From Jiella endophytica (GTDB lineage: Bacteria; Pseudomonadota; Alphaproteobacteria; Rhizobiales; Rhizobiaceae), in the NCBI RefSeq assembly GCF_004519335.1, contig NZ_SOZD01000004.1, forward strand, positions 1-64,000: a stretch of 64,000 nt of DNA. The letters are read 5' to 3'. A program made the translations under genes and the position numbers. Positions 53,481 to 62,668 of this stretch are shown in pieces. The notes under the pieces were generated by a model. That model did no database searches, was not told the DNA's origin, and saw only the letters and a program-made list of their open reading frames with translations. How positions within the stretch are numbered: the first letter of the stretch is position 1; the number at the start of each line of letters is the position of its first letter.

Positions 53481-54587
53481 ATGAGCGAGACGGCGAACAG
53501 ACTGACCCGCGCCCTCGACGGCCTCTATGATGCGCTCGAGCACGAAAGCGACCTGCAGGAAACCACCCGCCTCGGCCTCGAGGCGACGGGAGCCGACCGC
53601 TTCAACCTGATCACCGCGGGCAGCGACGGCGCCGCCAGGCAGTTCACCCATCCGTTCGATCCGGAATCGGCACTCGAATATCTCACCGCCTATCTGCCCC
53701 GCGACGTGCGATTTCCGCGGCTTCTCGCCCGCCAGAGCGGCTTCGTGACGACACGGGACCTGATGACGGCGGAGGAGATCGCCCGCTGCCCGGTGCATCA
53801 GGAGTTCTATCGCCGCCATCCCGAATGCTGGAACATGTCGATGGTGTTCGGCCGCAGCGAAGGCGGCATCGTCGCGGTGACGGCCCATCACGGCCGCAAC
53901 CGCCCCGGCCTCGACCGCGACGGCGAGACGGCGCTGATGGTTCTCGCCAACCAGCTGGCGCGGATCGCTCATCTGAAGGACATCCTGCCGGCAGGCGGGA
54001 TCGGCCGCGACGGCGCGCTCGCGGCCTTCGACGGACTGCCGGATCCGATCGCCATTTTCGACGTCAATGGCCTCGTCATCCATCTCAACCCGCCCGCCCG
54101 CAGCATCATCAAGGCGCGCAACGGCCTTCGCCTCTCCGGCCGGCGCCTGCTCGCCACCCAGCCGGAGGTCAGCGACACGATCACCCGCGCCATCGGCCGG
54201 ACGGTCCGCGTCCTGTCCTATGCGGCCTACAGCCTGCCGAACCCCGTGCCGGTGCCGCGGCCGAACCATCCGACGCCGCTCTTCCTGCGCTTCTTTGCAG
54301 CCCCTTCCGGGGAGGGGCGCGGCCGCTACGGCATCGTCAAGATCGTCGATCCGCAGGAAAAGCGGCTGCCGGATGTCGCCTTCATCAGGAGTGCCACCGG
54401 CCTTTCCAATGGCGAGGCGACGCTCGCCATCGGCATCTATCAGGGCCAGACGGTGAAGGGTTTTGCCGAACAGGCCGGCCTGTCGGAACAGACCATCCGC
54501 AAGCGCCTGAAACACGTCTGCGAAAAGCTCGGCGTGCACCGCCAGTCGGAGATCGCCATGCGCATCGCCGCCCTTGCCAACGTCTGA
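53481..54587 (+). CDS. LuxR-type HTH transcriptional regulator
   Basis: A 368-residue regulator. The C-terminal HTH (about 300-365) reads LSNGEATLAIGIYQGQTVKGFAEQAGLSEQTIRKRLKHVCEKLGVHRQSEIAMRIAALA. The N-terminal 170 residues look like a GAF/autoinducer-type sensor (HPECWNMSMVFGRSEGGIVAVTAHH), followed by a PAS-like segment (PIAIFDVNGLVIHLNPPARSII). The ligand is unknown. No autoinducer synthase is adjacent. Start ATG 53481. Confidence 0.88.
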   Translation: MSETANRLTRALDGLYDALEHESDLQETTRLGLEATGADRFNLITAGSDGAARQFTHPFDPESALEYLTAYLPRDVRFPRLLARQSGFVTTRDLMTAEEIARCPVHQEFYRRHPECWNMSMVFGRSEGGIVAVTAHHGRNRPGLDRDGETALMVLANQLARIAHLKDILPAGGIGRDGALAAFDGLPDPIAIFDVNGLVIHLNPPARSIIKARNGLRLSGRRLLATQPEVSDTITRAIGRTVRVLSYAAYSLPNPVPVPRPNHPTPLFLRFFAAPSGEGRGRYGIVKIVDPQEKRLPDVAFIRSATGLSNGEATLAIGIYQGQTVKGFAEQAGLSEQTIRKRLKHVCEKLGVHRQSEIAMRIAALANV

Positions 54588-54956
54588 CCGGATCGCGTCG
54601 GCCGGGCCGTGCTCCTCACAGGACGAGACCTGCAAAGAGCGGAAATCGCTTTGGCCTTTCCATTGTTAAGGCAAGCGAGGAAAACCGATGCCCCCGTTTG
54701 GGGGCTGGTCAAAACCGCCGGCACGCGCATTCTGCGTGCACGCCAAAATACACGAGTTCAGCGAACTCTTTCGCTCGCTTCAACGCCCCAAAAGCGAGCC
54801 GAAAGGTGGGACCAGCGCGGCCGCGAGGCCGCGCTGGCTCGTTTTGGCACAGCTCTGCGACATTCGCGGCAGTTTTCCCCGCGCCAGCCATGGAAGATCA
54901 GACGACCGGCAATAGGTTGACCGCGAGCGCCCGACCGACCGCCCGGATCGCCGCCA
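54588..54956. other. Intergenic region with terminator-like hairpin
   Basis: No gene supported. It contains CCCCCGTTTGGGGGC near 54690, an echo of the ffh-leader motif (CCGAAAGGTGGG near 54799) and the hairpin at 54812-54837. Confidence 0.5.
54812..54837 (+). terminator. Perfect 11-bp hairpin
   Basis: CCAGCGCGGCC and GGCCGCGCTGG pair perfectly around GCGA, followed by CTCGTTTTGG. It could terminate transcription from the LuxR-type gene, although it lies 225 bp past its stop. Confidence 0.55.
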
Positions 54957-56084
54957 GTGGCGCTGACCGAAACACCGACCCGCCAGCCGGAGTTCGCGCC
55001 TGTCATGACCATCCTGTTTGCCGCACTCACCTTGTTGCTTCTTGCGGCGAGCGGCATCTCCTTTCTGCGGATTTCCCACGGCTTCGTTCGGGTCTTCTCC
55101 TTTCCCCGCCTGCAGATCCTCGGCCTCGCGCTGATCCTCGCGGTGCTCGCGCTGCTGCTGGTCGACAGCCCGGCCCGCGACTGGATCGCCGGCGGTCTGC
55201 TCGTCGTCGCCGGCATCCAGGCCGCCTGCATCGCCCAGTTCCTGCCGCTGCGGCGGGTGCAGTCGAAGCGCTACGAGGGTCGGCCGGATACGCCTGACCG
55301 GGTCTCGATCCTCTCCTACAATGTGAAGATGTCGAACCGGCGCTACCTCGACGCCGTCGAACTGGTGCAGCAGGAGCGCCCCGACATCGCCCTGTTCATG
55401 GAAGTCGACGACGGCTGGGCAAAGGCGCTGGAGGACCTCGGCGAGACGATGCCGCATGTCGTTTCCAAGCCGCTCGACAACAGTTACGGCATGATCCTCT
55501 ATTCGCAGCTGCCGCTCGCCGATGTCCGGGTCGCCAATCTGGTGATGGACGACGTGCCGTCGATCATCTGCGAGGTGGAGCTGCGAAGCGGCCGCAGCTT
55601 CCGCCTTTACGGCGTCCATCCCGAGCCGCCGGTGCCCTATGCCGATTCGGCGGGGCGCGACGCCGAACTCGTCAGGGTGGCGCGGCTCGTCGACGAGGAC
55701 GACCTGCCGGCGATCGTCTGCGGCGACCTCAACGACGTCGCCTGGTCGCACACCACACGGCACTTCCAGCGCATCTCGCGGCTGCTCGATCCGCGGGTCG
55801 GGCGCGGTTTCTACAACACCTTCGACGCGCGCTATCCGCTGCTCCGATGGCCGCTCGACCATCTCTTCCACAATGCCCGCTTCGACCTCATCAGCATGCG
55901 GCGGCTCCGCCATATCGGCTCGGACCATTTCCCGATGCTGTTCGCGCTGGCGCTCACCCGCGACGCCGAGGGGGCCGACTATCCGGCGGAGGCGAATGGC
56001 ACCGACAGGGAAGAGGCGCGCGCCATCGTCGAGGACGCCGAGGAGCTCGACCGCGAGGCGATCGGCAGCGACTGGGAGAAGTAG
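54957..56084 (+). CDS. Membrane-anchored EEP-family phosphodiesterase
   Basis: A 375-residue protein with three N-terminal membrane helices (about residues 17-36, 48-68 and 72-92), followed by an endonuclease/exonuclease/phosphatase domain. Metal and catalytic motifs: ILSYNVKMSNR, ALFMEVDD, YGVHPEPP, VCGDLNDVAWS and IGSDHFPM. The substrate could be DNA, phospholipid or phosphoester; it is not determinable here. GTG 54957 gives a 16-residue polar leader; ATG 55005 (MTILFAALTLL) is an equally plausible start directly at the first helix. Confidence 0.85.
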   Translation: MALTETPTRQPEFAPVMTILFAALTLLLLAASGISFLRISHGFVRVFSFPRLQILGLALILAVLALLLVDSPARDWIAGGLLVVAGIQAACIAQFLPLRRVQSKRYEGRPDTPDRVSILSYNVKMSNRRYLDAVELVQQERPDIALFMEVDDGWAKALEDLGETMPHVVSKPLDNSYGMILYSQLPLADVRVANLVMDDVPSIICEVELRSGRSFRLYGVHPEPPVPYADSAGRDAELVRVARLVDEDDLPAIVCGDLNDVAWSHTTRHFQRISRLLDPRVGRGFYNTFDARYPLLRWPLDHLFHNARFDLISMRRLRHIGSDHFPMLFALALTRDAEGADYPAEANGTDREEARAIVEDAEELDREAIGSDWEK

Positions 56085-56252
56085 GCGGCGGGCCGTCGGC
56101 GAGAGGATGCCGGAGCATCGCTGCCGGCACTTCGCCACTGTCCTGAGATCCGCCGCGCCCGGCAGGTCGGCGCCCGATCTGCGGTTTCGCAACAGACGCG
56201 CATCGCCCTGCCCATCCCGCAAGCAGAACTGCCCAATCCTTCCGCATCCGAG

Positions 56253-56278
56253 GGAACGATGACGGCTTCGATCCGTTT
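56253..56278 (+). promoter_or_regulatory. EcfG-type general stress promoter
   Basis: GGAAC (56253-56257), exactly 16 bases, then CGTTT (56274-56278) is a perfect match to the alphaproteobacterial sigma-EcfG consensus GGAAC-N16/17-CGTT. It lies 87 bp upstream of the start of the single-helix membrane protein gene. Confidence 0.75.
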
Positions 56279-56364
56279 GAGCCGCAAGGGACCATGCCGA
56301 TCGTCGACCGGCCTGCACTTGCATGAGCAGGTCGTCGCGGCAAACCACGAAGCGGAGAAACGAC

Positions 56365-56754
56365 ATGAGCAACACTGGCGGACGCGTTCCGGACCGTGAC
56401 CGGACGACCATCGTCAACAACGACCGCGGGCCCGGCGGCAGCGGTGGCTCCGGCTGGCTGATCGCCGGCATCATCATCGTCGTCGTGGTCGTCGGCGGCT
56501 ATTTCCTCTTCAACGGCAATATGGGCGGCACCAGCAACGAGGCCTCGACGACCCCGCCCGCCGCCACCGAAAGCGCCGCGAGCAACAATGCCGGCGCGAG
56601 CGACAGCAGCGGCGACGCGATGACCACCGGCAGCACCACCAACGACCCGGCTGCTCCGGCCGGCGGCAACGGCACGGCTGGCAATGCACCGGCGGGCGAT
56701 GCGGCCGGCGGCACGAATGCCGGCGGCGAGACCGCGCCCGCGACCAGCAACTGA
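56365..56754 (+). CDS. Single-helix membrane protein with low-complexity exoplasmic tail
   Basis: A 129-residue protein: a short polar N-terminus with VPDRDRTTIVNNDRGPGGSGG, one membrane helix (residues 31-49, WLIAGIIIVVVVVGGYFLF), then an 80-residue Ala/Gly/Ser/Thr/Asn-rich tail. Similar stress-induced small membrane proteins are common in Hyphomicrobiales; function unknown. GGAG lies 8 bases before ATG 56365 and an EcfG promoter is upstream, so stress regulation is inferred. It is followed after 20 bp by a LysM gene in the same orientation. Confidence 0.8.
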   Translation: MSNTGGRVPDRDRTTIVNNDRGPGGSGGSGWLIAGIIIVVVVVGGYFLFNGNMGGTSNEASTTPPAATESAASNNAGASDSSGDAMTTGSTTNDPAAPAGGNGTAGNAPAGDAAGGTNAGGETAPATSN

Positions 56755-56774
56755 CGGCGCAGCGGAGATTGGCC

Positions 56775-57455
56775 ATGCGGATCGGCGCAATCGCGCTCGC
56801 CGGCATCGTCGCGCTCAGCGGCACGGTGGCGGCGCAAGCGGAGAACAGCTGCGGCAAGGATGTCGAGGTGAAGCCGGGCGACACGCTCAGCACCATCGCA
56901 TCGCGTTGCGGCGTCAGCGAAGGGCTGATCCTGCGGGCCAATCCCCGCATCGACGGTTCGGCCGACCTTCGGGTCGGCCAGACCGTCAGCCTCACCGGGC
57001 CGATGGACAAGCTGAAATCGATGGCCTCGAATGCCGGCCAGGAGCTGTCGCAGGCGGCCGACAATGTCGGCTCGCAGGTCAAGTCTTCGGTGCAGGGTTT
57101 TCTGAACGACAATCCGCAGCTGCAGTCGAATATCCAGGATCTCGGATCCCGGCTCGTCCTCTCGAATGGCGAGGCACCGGCCGAGGTGACGCTCGATCCC
57201 GCACGGCCCACCCCCGGCCAGACGGTGACGGTATCGGCGACGGGACTGCCGAAGGATACGCCGGTGCTGATCGGCGGCGGCGATCCCGGCTCGGCCTTCG
57301 CCGAACTCGACAAGGCCCGCACGACGCCCGAGGGAACGCTGCAGGCAGCCGTGAAGCTGCCCGACGCAATCACCGGCGAGCGCTACCAGATTTCGGTGCG
57401 GGACGAGGATGGCGCGTGGAAAGCCGAAGCCCCGGCATTCGACGTCGCCCGCTGA
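56775..57455 (+). CDS. Secreted LysM-domain protein
   Basis: A 226-residue exported protein. The signal peptide ends VSGTVAAQA-like near residue 22. A LysM domain follows (KDVEVKPGDTLSTIASRCGVSEGLILRANPRID...LRVGQTVSL), which binds peptidoglycan or chitin-like glycans. The middle is helical (about 80-120), and the C-terminal part is Ig/bacterial-sandwich-like (AEVTLDPARPTPGQTVTVSATGLP). GGAG precedes ATG 56775. Probably in an operon with the EcfG-promoted gene; an intrinsic terminator follows at 57566. Confidence 0.88.
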   Translation: MRIGAIALAGIVALSGTVAAQAENSCGKDVEVKPGDTLSTIASRCGVSEGLILRANPRIDGSADLRVGQTVSLTGPMDKLKSMASNAGQELSQAADNVGSQVKSSVQGFLNDNPQLQSNIQDLGSRLVLSNGEAPAEVTLDPARPTPGQTVTVSATGLPKDTPVLIGGGDPGSAFAELDKARTTPEGTLQAAVKLPDAITGERYQISVRDEDGAWKAEAPAFDVAR

Positions 57456-57565
57456 CGGCCGGCCTGAAGAGGCATCCCGGCGGCGGGCGGCGACGGCGGC
57501 AAGCCAGGCCATCGTCGATGCCGGCCCGCAGCATGCTGCGGCGAGACCCATCGGAAGCGCAGACT

Positions 57566-57601
57566 GGCCCCGTCGCCCGGCTTGGGTGACGGGGCCTTTT
57601 T
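57566..57601 (+). terminator. Intrinsic terminator
   Basis: GGCCCCGTC and GACGGGGCC pair over 9 bp around a 13-base loop and are followed by TTTTT. It closes the transcript of the membrane protein/LysM genes. Confidence 0.9.
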
Positions 57602-57699
57602 CGTGAAGCCTTGAGGGAAGCCGCGCGCCACGGGCGGTAGCAATCGGCCGCGTTTCTTGCCATATAGGCCGCAAATCTCCGCATCCGGTCCGATAAGTC

Positions 57700-58602
57700 T
57701 TGGCGAACACCACTGCCCCCTTTGCCCGCATGAATGGCTGCGGCAACGAAATCCTCGTCGTCGACCTGCGTGAGACCTCCGCGCAGATCCGGCCCGAGGC
57801 TGCGCGCAGGCTCGGCGAAGGTGCCGAGACCCACTTCGACCAGATCATGGCGATCCACCGGCCGCGCACCCCCGGTACCGACGCCTATGTGCGGATCGTC
57901 AACCGTGACGGCTCCGACGCGCAGGCCTGCGGCAACGGCACCCGCTGCGTCGTCCAGGCGCTGTCGGCCGAGACCGGGCAGAAGCGCTTCACCTTCGAGA
58001 CGGTGGCGGGGCTGCTCCTTGCCGAGGAGCACGAGGACGGCTCGATCTCCGTCGACATGGGCAGGCCGCGCTTCAGCTGGGACGAGATCCCGCTCGCCGA
58101 GGAATTCCGCGACACGCGCGCGATCGAACTGCAGATCGGGCCGATCGACGCGCCGGTGCTGCATTCGCCCTCGGTGATGTCGATGGGCAACCCCCATGCG
58201 GTGTTCTGGGTGAAGGAGGACGTCGAAACCTTCGCCCTCGACCGCTTCGGCCCGATCCTGGAAAATCATCCGATCTTTCCCGAACGGGCGAACATCTCGA
58301 TCGCCAGGGTCACCTCGCCTTCCTCTCTGACCATGCGCACCTGGGAACGCGGCACCGGCCTCACCCGCGCCTGCGGCTCCGCAGCCTGCGCCGCTGCCGT
58401 CTCGGCCGCGCGCACCCGGCGCACCGGCCGCGAGGTGGCGGTGACCCAGCCGGGCGGCACGCTGTCGATCCTCTGGCGCGACGACGACCATGTGATCATG
58501 ACCGGCCCGGCCGAATGGGAATGGTCGGGCACACTCGATCCCGCGACCGGCGCCTTCGACCGCGACACGGCCGATAGCGGCGAGGAACGGGTGATCGGCT
58601 GA
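57700..58602 (+). CDS. dapF: Diaminopimelate epimerase
   Basis: A 300-residue PLP-independent epimerase that converts LL- to meso-diaminopimelate for peptidoglycan and lysine. Both active-site cysteines are present: [13 protein letters not shown] and [13 protein letters not shown]. The N-terminal motif is [16 protein letters not shown] (usually GLGNDF). TTG 57700 is proposed as start because it keeps the conserved residues before MNG; ATG 57730 would cut into them. Its stop overlaps the start of mtaB (TGATG). Confidence 0.95.
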   Translation: MANTTAPFARMNGCGNEILVVDLRETSAQIRPEAARRLGEGAETHFDQIMAIHRPRTPGTDAYVRIVNRDGSDAQACGNGTRCVVQALSAETGQKRFTFETVAGLLLAEEHEDGSISVDMGRPRFSWDEIPLAEEFRDTRAIELQIGPIDAPVLHSPSVMSMGNPHAVFWVKEDVETFALDRFGPILENHPIFPERANISIARVTSPSSLTMRTWERGTGLTRACGSAACAAAVSAARTRRTGREVAVTQPGGTLSILWRDDDHVIMTGPAEWEWSGTLDPATGAFDRDTADSGEERVIG

Positions 58603-59870
58603 TGGGCGTCGAGATCGTCTCTTTCGGCTGCCGGCTCAACACATACGAGTCGGCGGTGATGAAGCGCGAGGCCGAGGAAGCCGGCCTCGGCGAGGACGCG
58701 CGCGGCGCCATCGTCTTCAACACCTGCGCCGTCACGGCCGAGGCGGTGCGCCAGGCGCGCCAGCAGATCCGCAAGGCAAGGCGCGAGAACCCGGACGCGC
58801 GCATCGTCGTCACCGGCTGTGCGGCGCAGACCGAGCCGGGCCGCTTTGCCGAGATGGCCGAGGTCGACGCGGTGATCGGCAATGCCGAGAAGCTGACCGC
58901 CAAGAGCTATGCCAGGCTGCCGGATTTCGGCGTCGCCGCCGAGGAGAAGATCCGCGTCAACGACATCATGAGCGTCACCGAGACGGCCGGCCACATGATC
59001 GACGCGATCGAGGGCCGCTCGCGGGCGATCGTGCAGATCCAGAACGGCTGCGACCATCGCTGCACCTTCTGCATCATCCCCTATGGCCGCGGCAATTCCC
59101 GCTCGGTGCCGATGGGCGCCGTGGTCGAGCAGATGAAGCGGCTGGTCGATACGGGCTACAACGAGGTGGTGCTGTCCGGCGTCGACATGACCAGCTGGGG
59201 GGCCGACCTTCCCGGCACGCCGAAGCTCGGCGACCTCGTCCAGACAATCCTGCGCCATGTTCCCGATCTGAAGCGCCTGAGGCTCTCCTCGATCGATTCG
59301 ATCGAGGCGGATGCGGCGCTGATCGAGGCGGTGGCCTCGGAGCGGCGCTTCATGCCGCATCTGCATCTGTCGCTGCAGGCCGGCGACGACATGATCCTGA
59401 AGCGGATGAAGCGCCGGCACAGTCGCGCCGATTCCATCCGCTTCTGCGCCGATATCCGGGAAAGGCGGCCGGACATCGTCTTCGGCGCCGACATCATTGC
59501 GGGCTTTCCGACCGAGACCGAGGGGATGTTTCAAAACTCGCTGAAGATCGTCGAAGAATGCGGGCTGACCCTCCTCCACGTCTTTCCCTTCTCGCCCCGC
59601 GAGGGGACGCCGGCAGCGCGGATGCCGCAGCTCGAAAAGCCGGTGATCAAGGAGCGTGCCGCCAGGCTGCGGGCGCTCGGCGACGCTGCCCATGCGGCGC
59701 ATCTCGGCCGGCTGGTCGGCAGCCGGCAGAGCGTCCTCGTCGAGCGCGAAGGGCTTGGGCGGACGGAGGATTTCACCCTCGCCCGGCTCGATGGCGGCCT
59801 CCCCGGCGAGATCCTCGACACTATCATTACCGGGACGGCCGACGGCCTCCTGACCGCGCGGCCGGCCTGA
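58602..59870 (+). CDS. mtaB: tRNA t6A37 methylthiotransferase MtaB
   Basis: A 422-residue radical SAM methylthiotransferase that adds a methylthio group to t6A37 in tRNAs reading ANN codons. The N-terminal UPF0004 cluster cysteines are in SFGCRLNTYES, FNTCAVTAE and VVTGCAAQTEP. The radical SAM site is NGCDHRCTFCIIPYGRG. GADIIAGFPTETEGMF and a C-terminal TRAM-like segment follow. It overlaps dapF by 1 bp. Confidence 0.95.
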   Translation: MGVEIVSFGCRLNTYESAVMKREAEEAGLGEDARGAIVFNTCAVTAEAVRQARQQIRKARRENPDARIVVTGCAAQTEPGRFAEMAEVDAVIGNAEKLTAKSYARLPDFGVAAEEKIRVNDIMSVTETAGHMIDAIEGRSRAIVQIQNGCDHRCTFCIIPYGRGNSRSVPMGAVVEQMKRLVDTGYNEVVLSGVDMTSWGADLPGTPKLGDLVQTILRHVPDLKRLRLSSIDSIEADAALIEAVASERRFMPHLHLSLQAGDDMILKRMKRRHSRADSIRFCADIRERRPDIVFGADIIAGFPTETEGMFQNSLKIVEECGLTLLHVFPFSPREGTPAARMPQLEKPVIKERAARLRALGDAAHAAHLGRLVGSRQSVLVEREGLGRTEDFTLARLDGGLPGEILDTIITGTADGLLTARPA

Positions 59871-59924
59871 GGCGCCTGAAGCAGATCGCTTGAACCAGAC
59901 CGCGTGAAAGAGACAAGGACGGGC

Positions 59925-61621
59925 ATGGCTGAGAAACAGGGCTTCTTCCGGCGGATATTTTCCTTCGGGGCCGCAAGCGAGGAAGAGCGCACGCCGGAGC
60001 ATGGCGAGACGCCGCGCCCGAGCGACACCGAGGTCGGCCGGCCCGAGGCGCCCGATCCGGAAGTGAGGCCAGAGGCCGCGGCAAGCTCCGTCGCAGACAC
60101 CGAGGCAGGCGCCCCGGTCGATGACCAGGGCGGCATCACCCCTTTGAAGCCGACAGACGGCAGCGAGACGACGACGGAAGGCGAGCCGACCGGCGAGGCT
60201 CAAAAAAAAACTTCGCTGTCCAGGAGCCGCTGGAACTAGACCCGGCTGAGCTCGAGGCGCATCGCCGCGCCGCCGCCGAAGACGCGAGCGAAGACGACGA
60301 TGCCGACTTCGGCTTCCTCGAATCCGACGGGCCGATCGAAGAGACCAAAGGCGACTTTTCCTTCCTCGACGAGCAGGTGGCGCCGGTCGAAAGCGCGACC
60401 CGCGAGCCCTCCGCCGCCGCCGAGGCGATCGCGCCTGCCGTCGAGCCGGCCAGCGAGGCCGATCATGTCGGCGTCGAACCGGCAGAACTCGGCGAGGAGG
60501 AAGATCTCGACGAGGGCGGCGAGGCGGACTTTTCCTGGCTCGACGAAGAGCTGCCGCCGGAAGAGCCGGAGGACGAGCGGTCAGAGCCCCAGGCTCCAGC
60601 CGTCCCGGCAGCGCCGCCACGGGCGCCGTTGCCGGACAGTACCGGGTTTCGTCTGCGCGAAAGGCCGCCCGAGCCGGCTCCCGTCGCTCCCGCGCCGCGG
60701 GTCTCCTGGGCCGAGCGGCTGCGCCAGGGCCTGTCGCGATCGTCGAACCAGCTTTCCGGCTCGATCACCGCGCTCTTCACCAAGCGGCGGCTCGACGAAG
60801 ACACGCTACAGGACTTCGAGGACGTGCTGATCCAGGCCGATCTCGGCGTCGAGACGGCGATGCGGATCACCGATCGCCTGTCGGAAGGCCGTTTCGGCAA
60901 GGAGATCGCCGGCTCCGAGGTCCGCCGCATTCTCGCGGAGGAGATCGAGAAGACGCTGGCCCCCGTCGCCCAGCCGCTGGAACTCGACCTCGAAAAGAAG
61001 CCGCATGTCATTCTCGTCGTCGGCGTCAACGGCACCGGCAAGACGACGACCATCGGCAAGCTGACGGCCAAGCTCACCCGCGCCGGGCTGAAGGTGACGC
61101 TCTGCGCCGGCGACACGTTCCGTGCCGCCGCCGTCGAGCAGCTGAAGATCTGGGGCGAGCGCACCGGCTCCGAGGTGATCGCCAAGCAGATCGGCGCCGA
61201 CGCCGCGGGCCTTGCCTTCGAGGCCTATGACCGGGCGGTGGAGAACGACTCCGACGTCCTGATCATCGACACCGCCGGGCGGCTGCAGAACAAGGCCGAG
61301 CTGATGGCGGAGCTCGAAAAGATCAACCGCGTTCTTTCCAAACGCGAGCCCGACGCGCCGCACACCGTGCTGCAGACACTCGACGCCACCACCGGCCAGA
61401 ACGCCCTTTCCCAGGTCGAGATCTTCCGCAACGTCTCGGGCGTCAACGGGCTGGTGATGACCAAGCTCGACGGTACGGCGCGGGGCGGCATCCTCGTCGC
61501 GATTGCGGCGAAGCACCGGCTGCCGGTCTATTTCGTCGGCGTCGGCGAGGGGATCGACGACCTCGAGCCCTTCAGGGCGAAGGACTTCGCCAGCGCGATC
61601 GCCGGCGTGCCGCTGTCATGA
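59925..61621 (+). CDS. ftsY: SRP receptor FtsY, reading frame shifted at an A9 run
   Basis: The signal recognition particle receptor GTPase. The N-terminus MAEKQGFFRRIFSFG (59925, the usual membrane-targeting helix) runs in one frame to a stop at 60239. The rest (acidic A domain, then NG domain) is in the -1 frame. Reading through the A9 run at 60202-60210 with a -1 slip gives EAQKK-NFAVQEPLELDPAELEA and a full protein of about 565 residues. GTPase motifs: GVNGTGKTTTIGKL, DTAGRLQNK and TKLDGTARGG. ftsY is essential, so either the true run has ten A's or the cell corrects the frame by slippage. The acidic A domain is long. Confidence 0.93.
60202..60210 (+). other. A9 homopolymer, -1 slip site in ftsY
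   Basis: In the N-terminal frame the codons are CAA AAA AAA ACT. The heptamer A-AAA-AAA (60203-60209) is a classic -1 ribosomal slippery site and also a run long enough for RNA-polymerase slippage. A one-base insertion in the run restores the same frame. Confidence 0.8.
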
Positions 61622-61673
61622 GCGGGCTCCCGGCGTTATCGTCATAAAACCACCGGCAAATTCACCGACGGTC

Positions 61674-61813
61674 GTCATCCCGGCCTTGAGCCGGGCTCCA
61701 TTCCAAGCCATGTGAGCCTTGCGTCGGTTCCAGGGACCTTCGGTTTGCGCGGCCGAGTGGACGTTTTGCGGCGATTGGGAATGCACCCCGGGTCAAGCCC
61801 GGGATGACGAGGC
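61674..61813. repeat. 140-bp element with palindromic inverted ends
   Basis: The left end GTCATCCCGGCCTTGAGCCG and the right end CGGGTCAAGCCCGGGATGAC are inverted copies of each other, each with an internal palindrome. The inside has no coding content. The ends resemble those of the 220-bp elements at 664-883 and 1021-1240 and the solo end at 4256-4281. It lies between ftsY and ispZ. Confidence 0.7.
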
Positions 61814-61834
61814 TTTGAAGGCGAGACATCCGGA

Positions 61835-62539
61835 ATGACCGAACACATCATCGAAGAAGCCCCCAACAAGCCCGGCCGCAAGGCGATGAGCCCGCTGCTG
61901 AAGTTCGCGCTGGAGCTCGGCCCGCTGCTGGTCTTCTTCTTCGCCAATGCCCGGGCCGACGATCTCGTCTCGGCCTTCCCGGCGCTCCAGCAGCTCGGCG
62001 GGCCGCTCTTCGTCGCGACGGGGCTGTTCATGGCGGCGACGGTGATCGCCCTGACGGTCTCCTGGGCGATGACCCGCTCGCTGCCGATCATGCCACTGGT
62101 GTCGGGCTTTTTCGTCGTGGTCTTCGGCGCGCTGACGCTCTGGCTGCAGGACGAGACCTTCATCAAGATGAAGCCGACCATCGTCAACCTGCTCTTCGCC
62201 GCCGTCCTCCTCGGCGGCCTCTGCTTCGGCAAGTCGCTGCTCGGCTATGTCTTCGACCAGGCGTTTCGGCTCGACGACGAGGGCTGGCGCAAGCTGACCC
62301 TTCGCTGGGGCCTGTTCTTCATCTTCCTCGCCATTCTGAACGAGGGCGTCTGGCGCGGCGCCAACTATTGGTACGGCATCGACGCCCACTCGCCGAAGGA
62401 GCTCAAGGAGACGGCCGACTTCGTCTGGACCAACTTCAAGGTCTGGGGAACGATGCCGATCACCGTCGCCTTCATGCTGACCCAGCTGCCGCTGATCAAG
62501 CGCCACTCCATCGAGCCGATCGGGCTGAAGAAGGAGTAG
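61835..62539 (+). CDS. ispZ: Septation protein A (IspZ/YciB family)
   Basis: A 234-residue inner-membrane protein of the YciB/IspZ family, with five predicted helices and both hallmark segments: [18 protein letters not shown] near the start, and [18 protein letters not shown] with WVNFKVWG-like [20 protein letters not shown] near the end. In enterobacteria it supports cell-envelope synthesis and division. ATG 61835 follows the palindromic element by about 20 bp. Its position after ftsY is the normal Hyphomicrobiales order. Confidence 0.95.
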   Translation: MTEHIIEEAPNKPGRKAMSPLLKFALELGPLLVFFFANARADDLVSAFPALQQLGGPLFVATGLFMAATVIALTVSWAMTRSLPIMPLVSGFFVVVFGALTLWLQDETFIKMKPTIVNLLFAAVLLGGLCFGKSLLGYVFDQAFRLDDEGWRKLTLRWGLFFIFLAILNEGVWRGANYWYGIDAHSPKELKETADFVWTNFKVWGTMPITVAFMLTQLPLIKRHSIEPIGLKKE

Positions 62540-62668
62540 GCGGTCCTGAAGAACGGCCGGAAGGCCGGTGTTGCCGAGCTCTTGCGCAGCGCCTTCACAC
62601 CCGAAGGGCACAGCGCAGCGGAGTGAAGCGCTACCATCGCCGGCACTTCCGTCCAGCACCCTTCCCGT

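Noticed and set aside
59925-60239. ftsY as a dead gene or as two separate genes
   Set aside because: Both parts are well preserved and FtsY is essential; a homopolymer slip or sequencing error explains the break better than decay.
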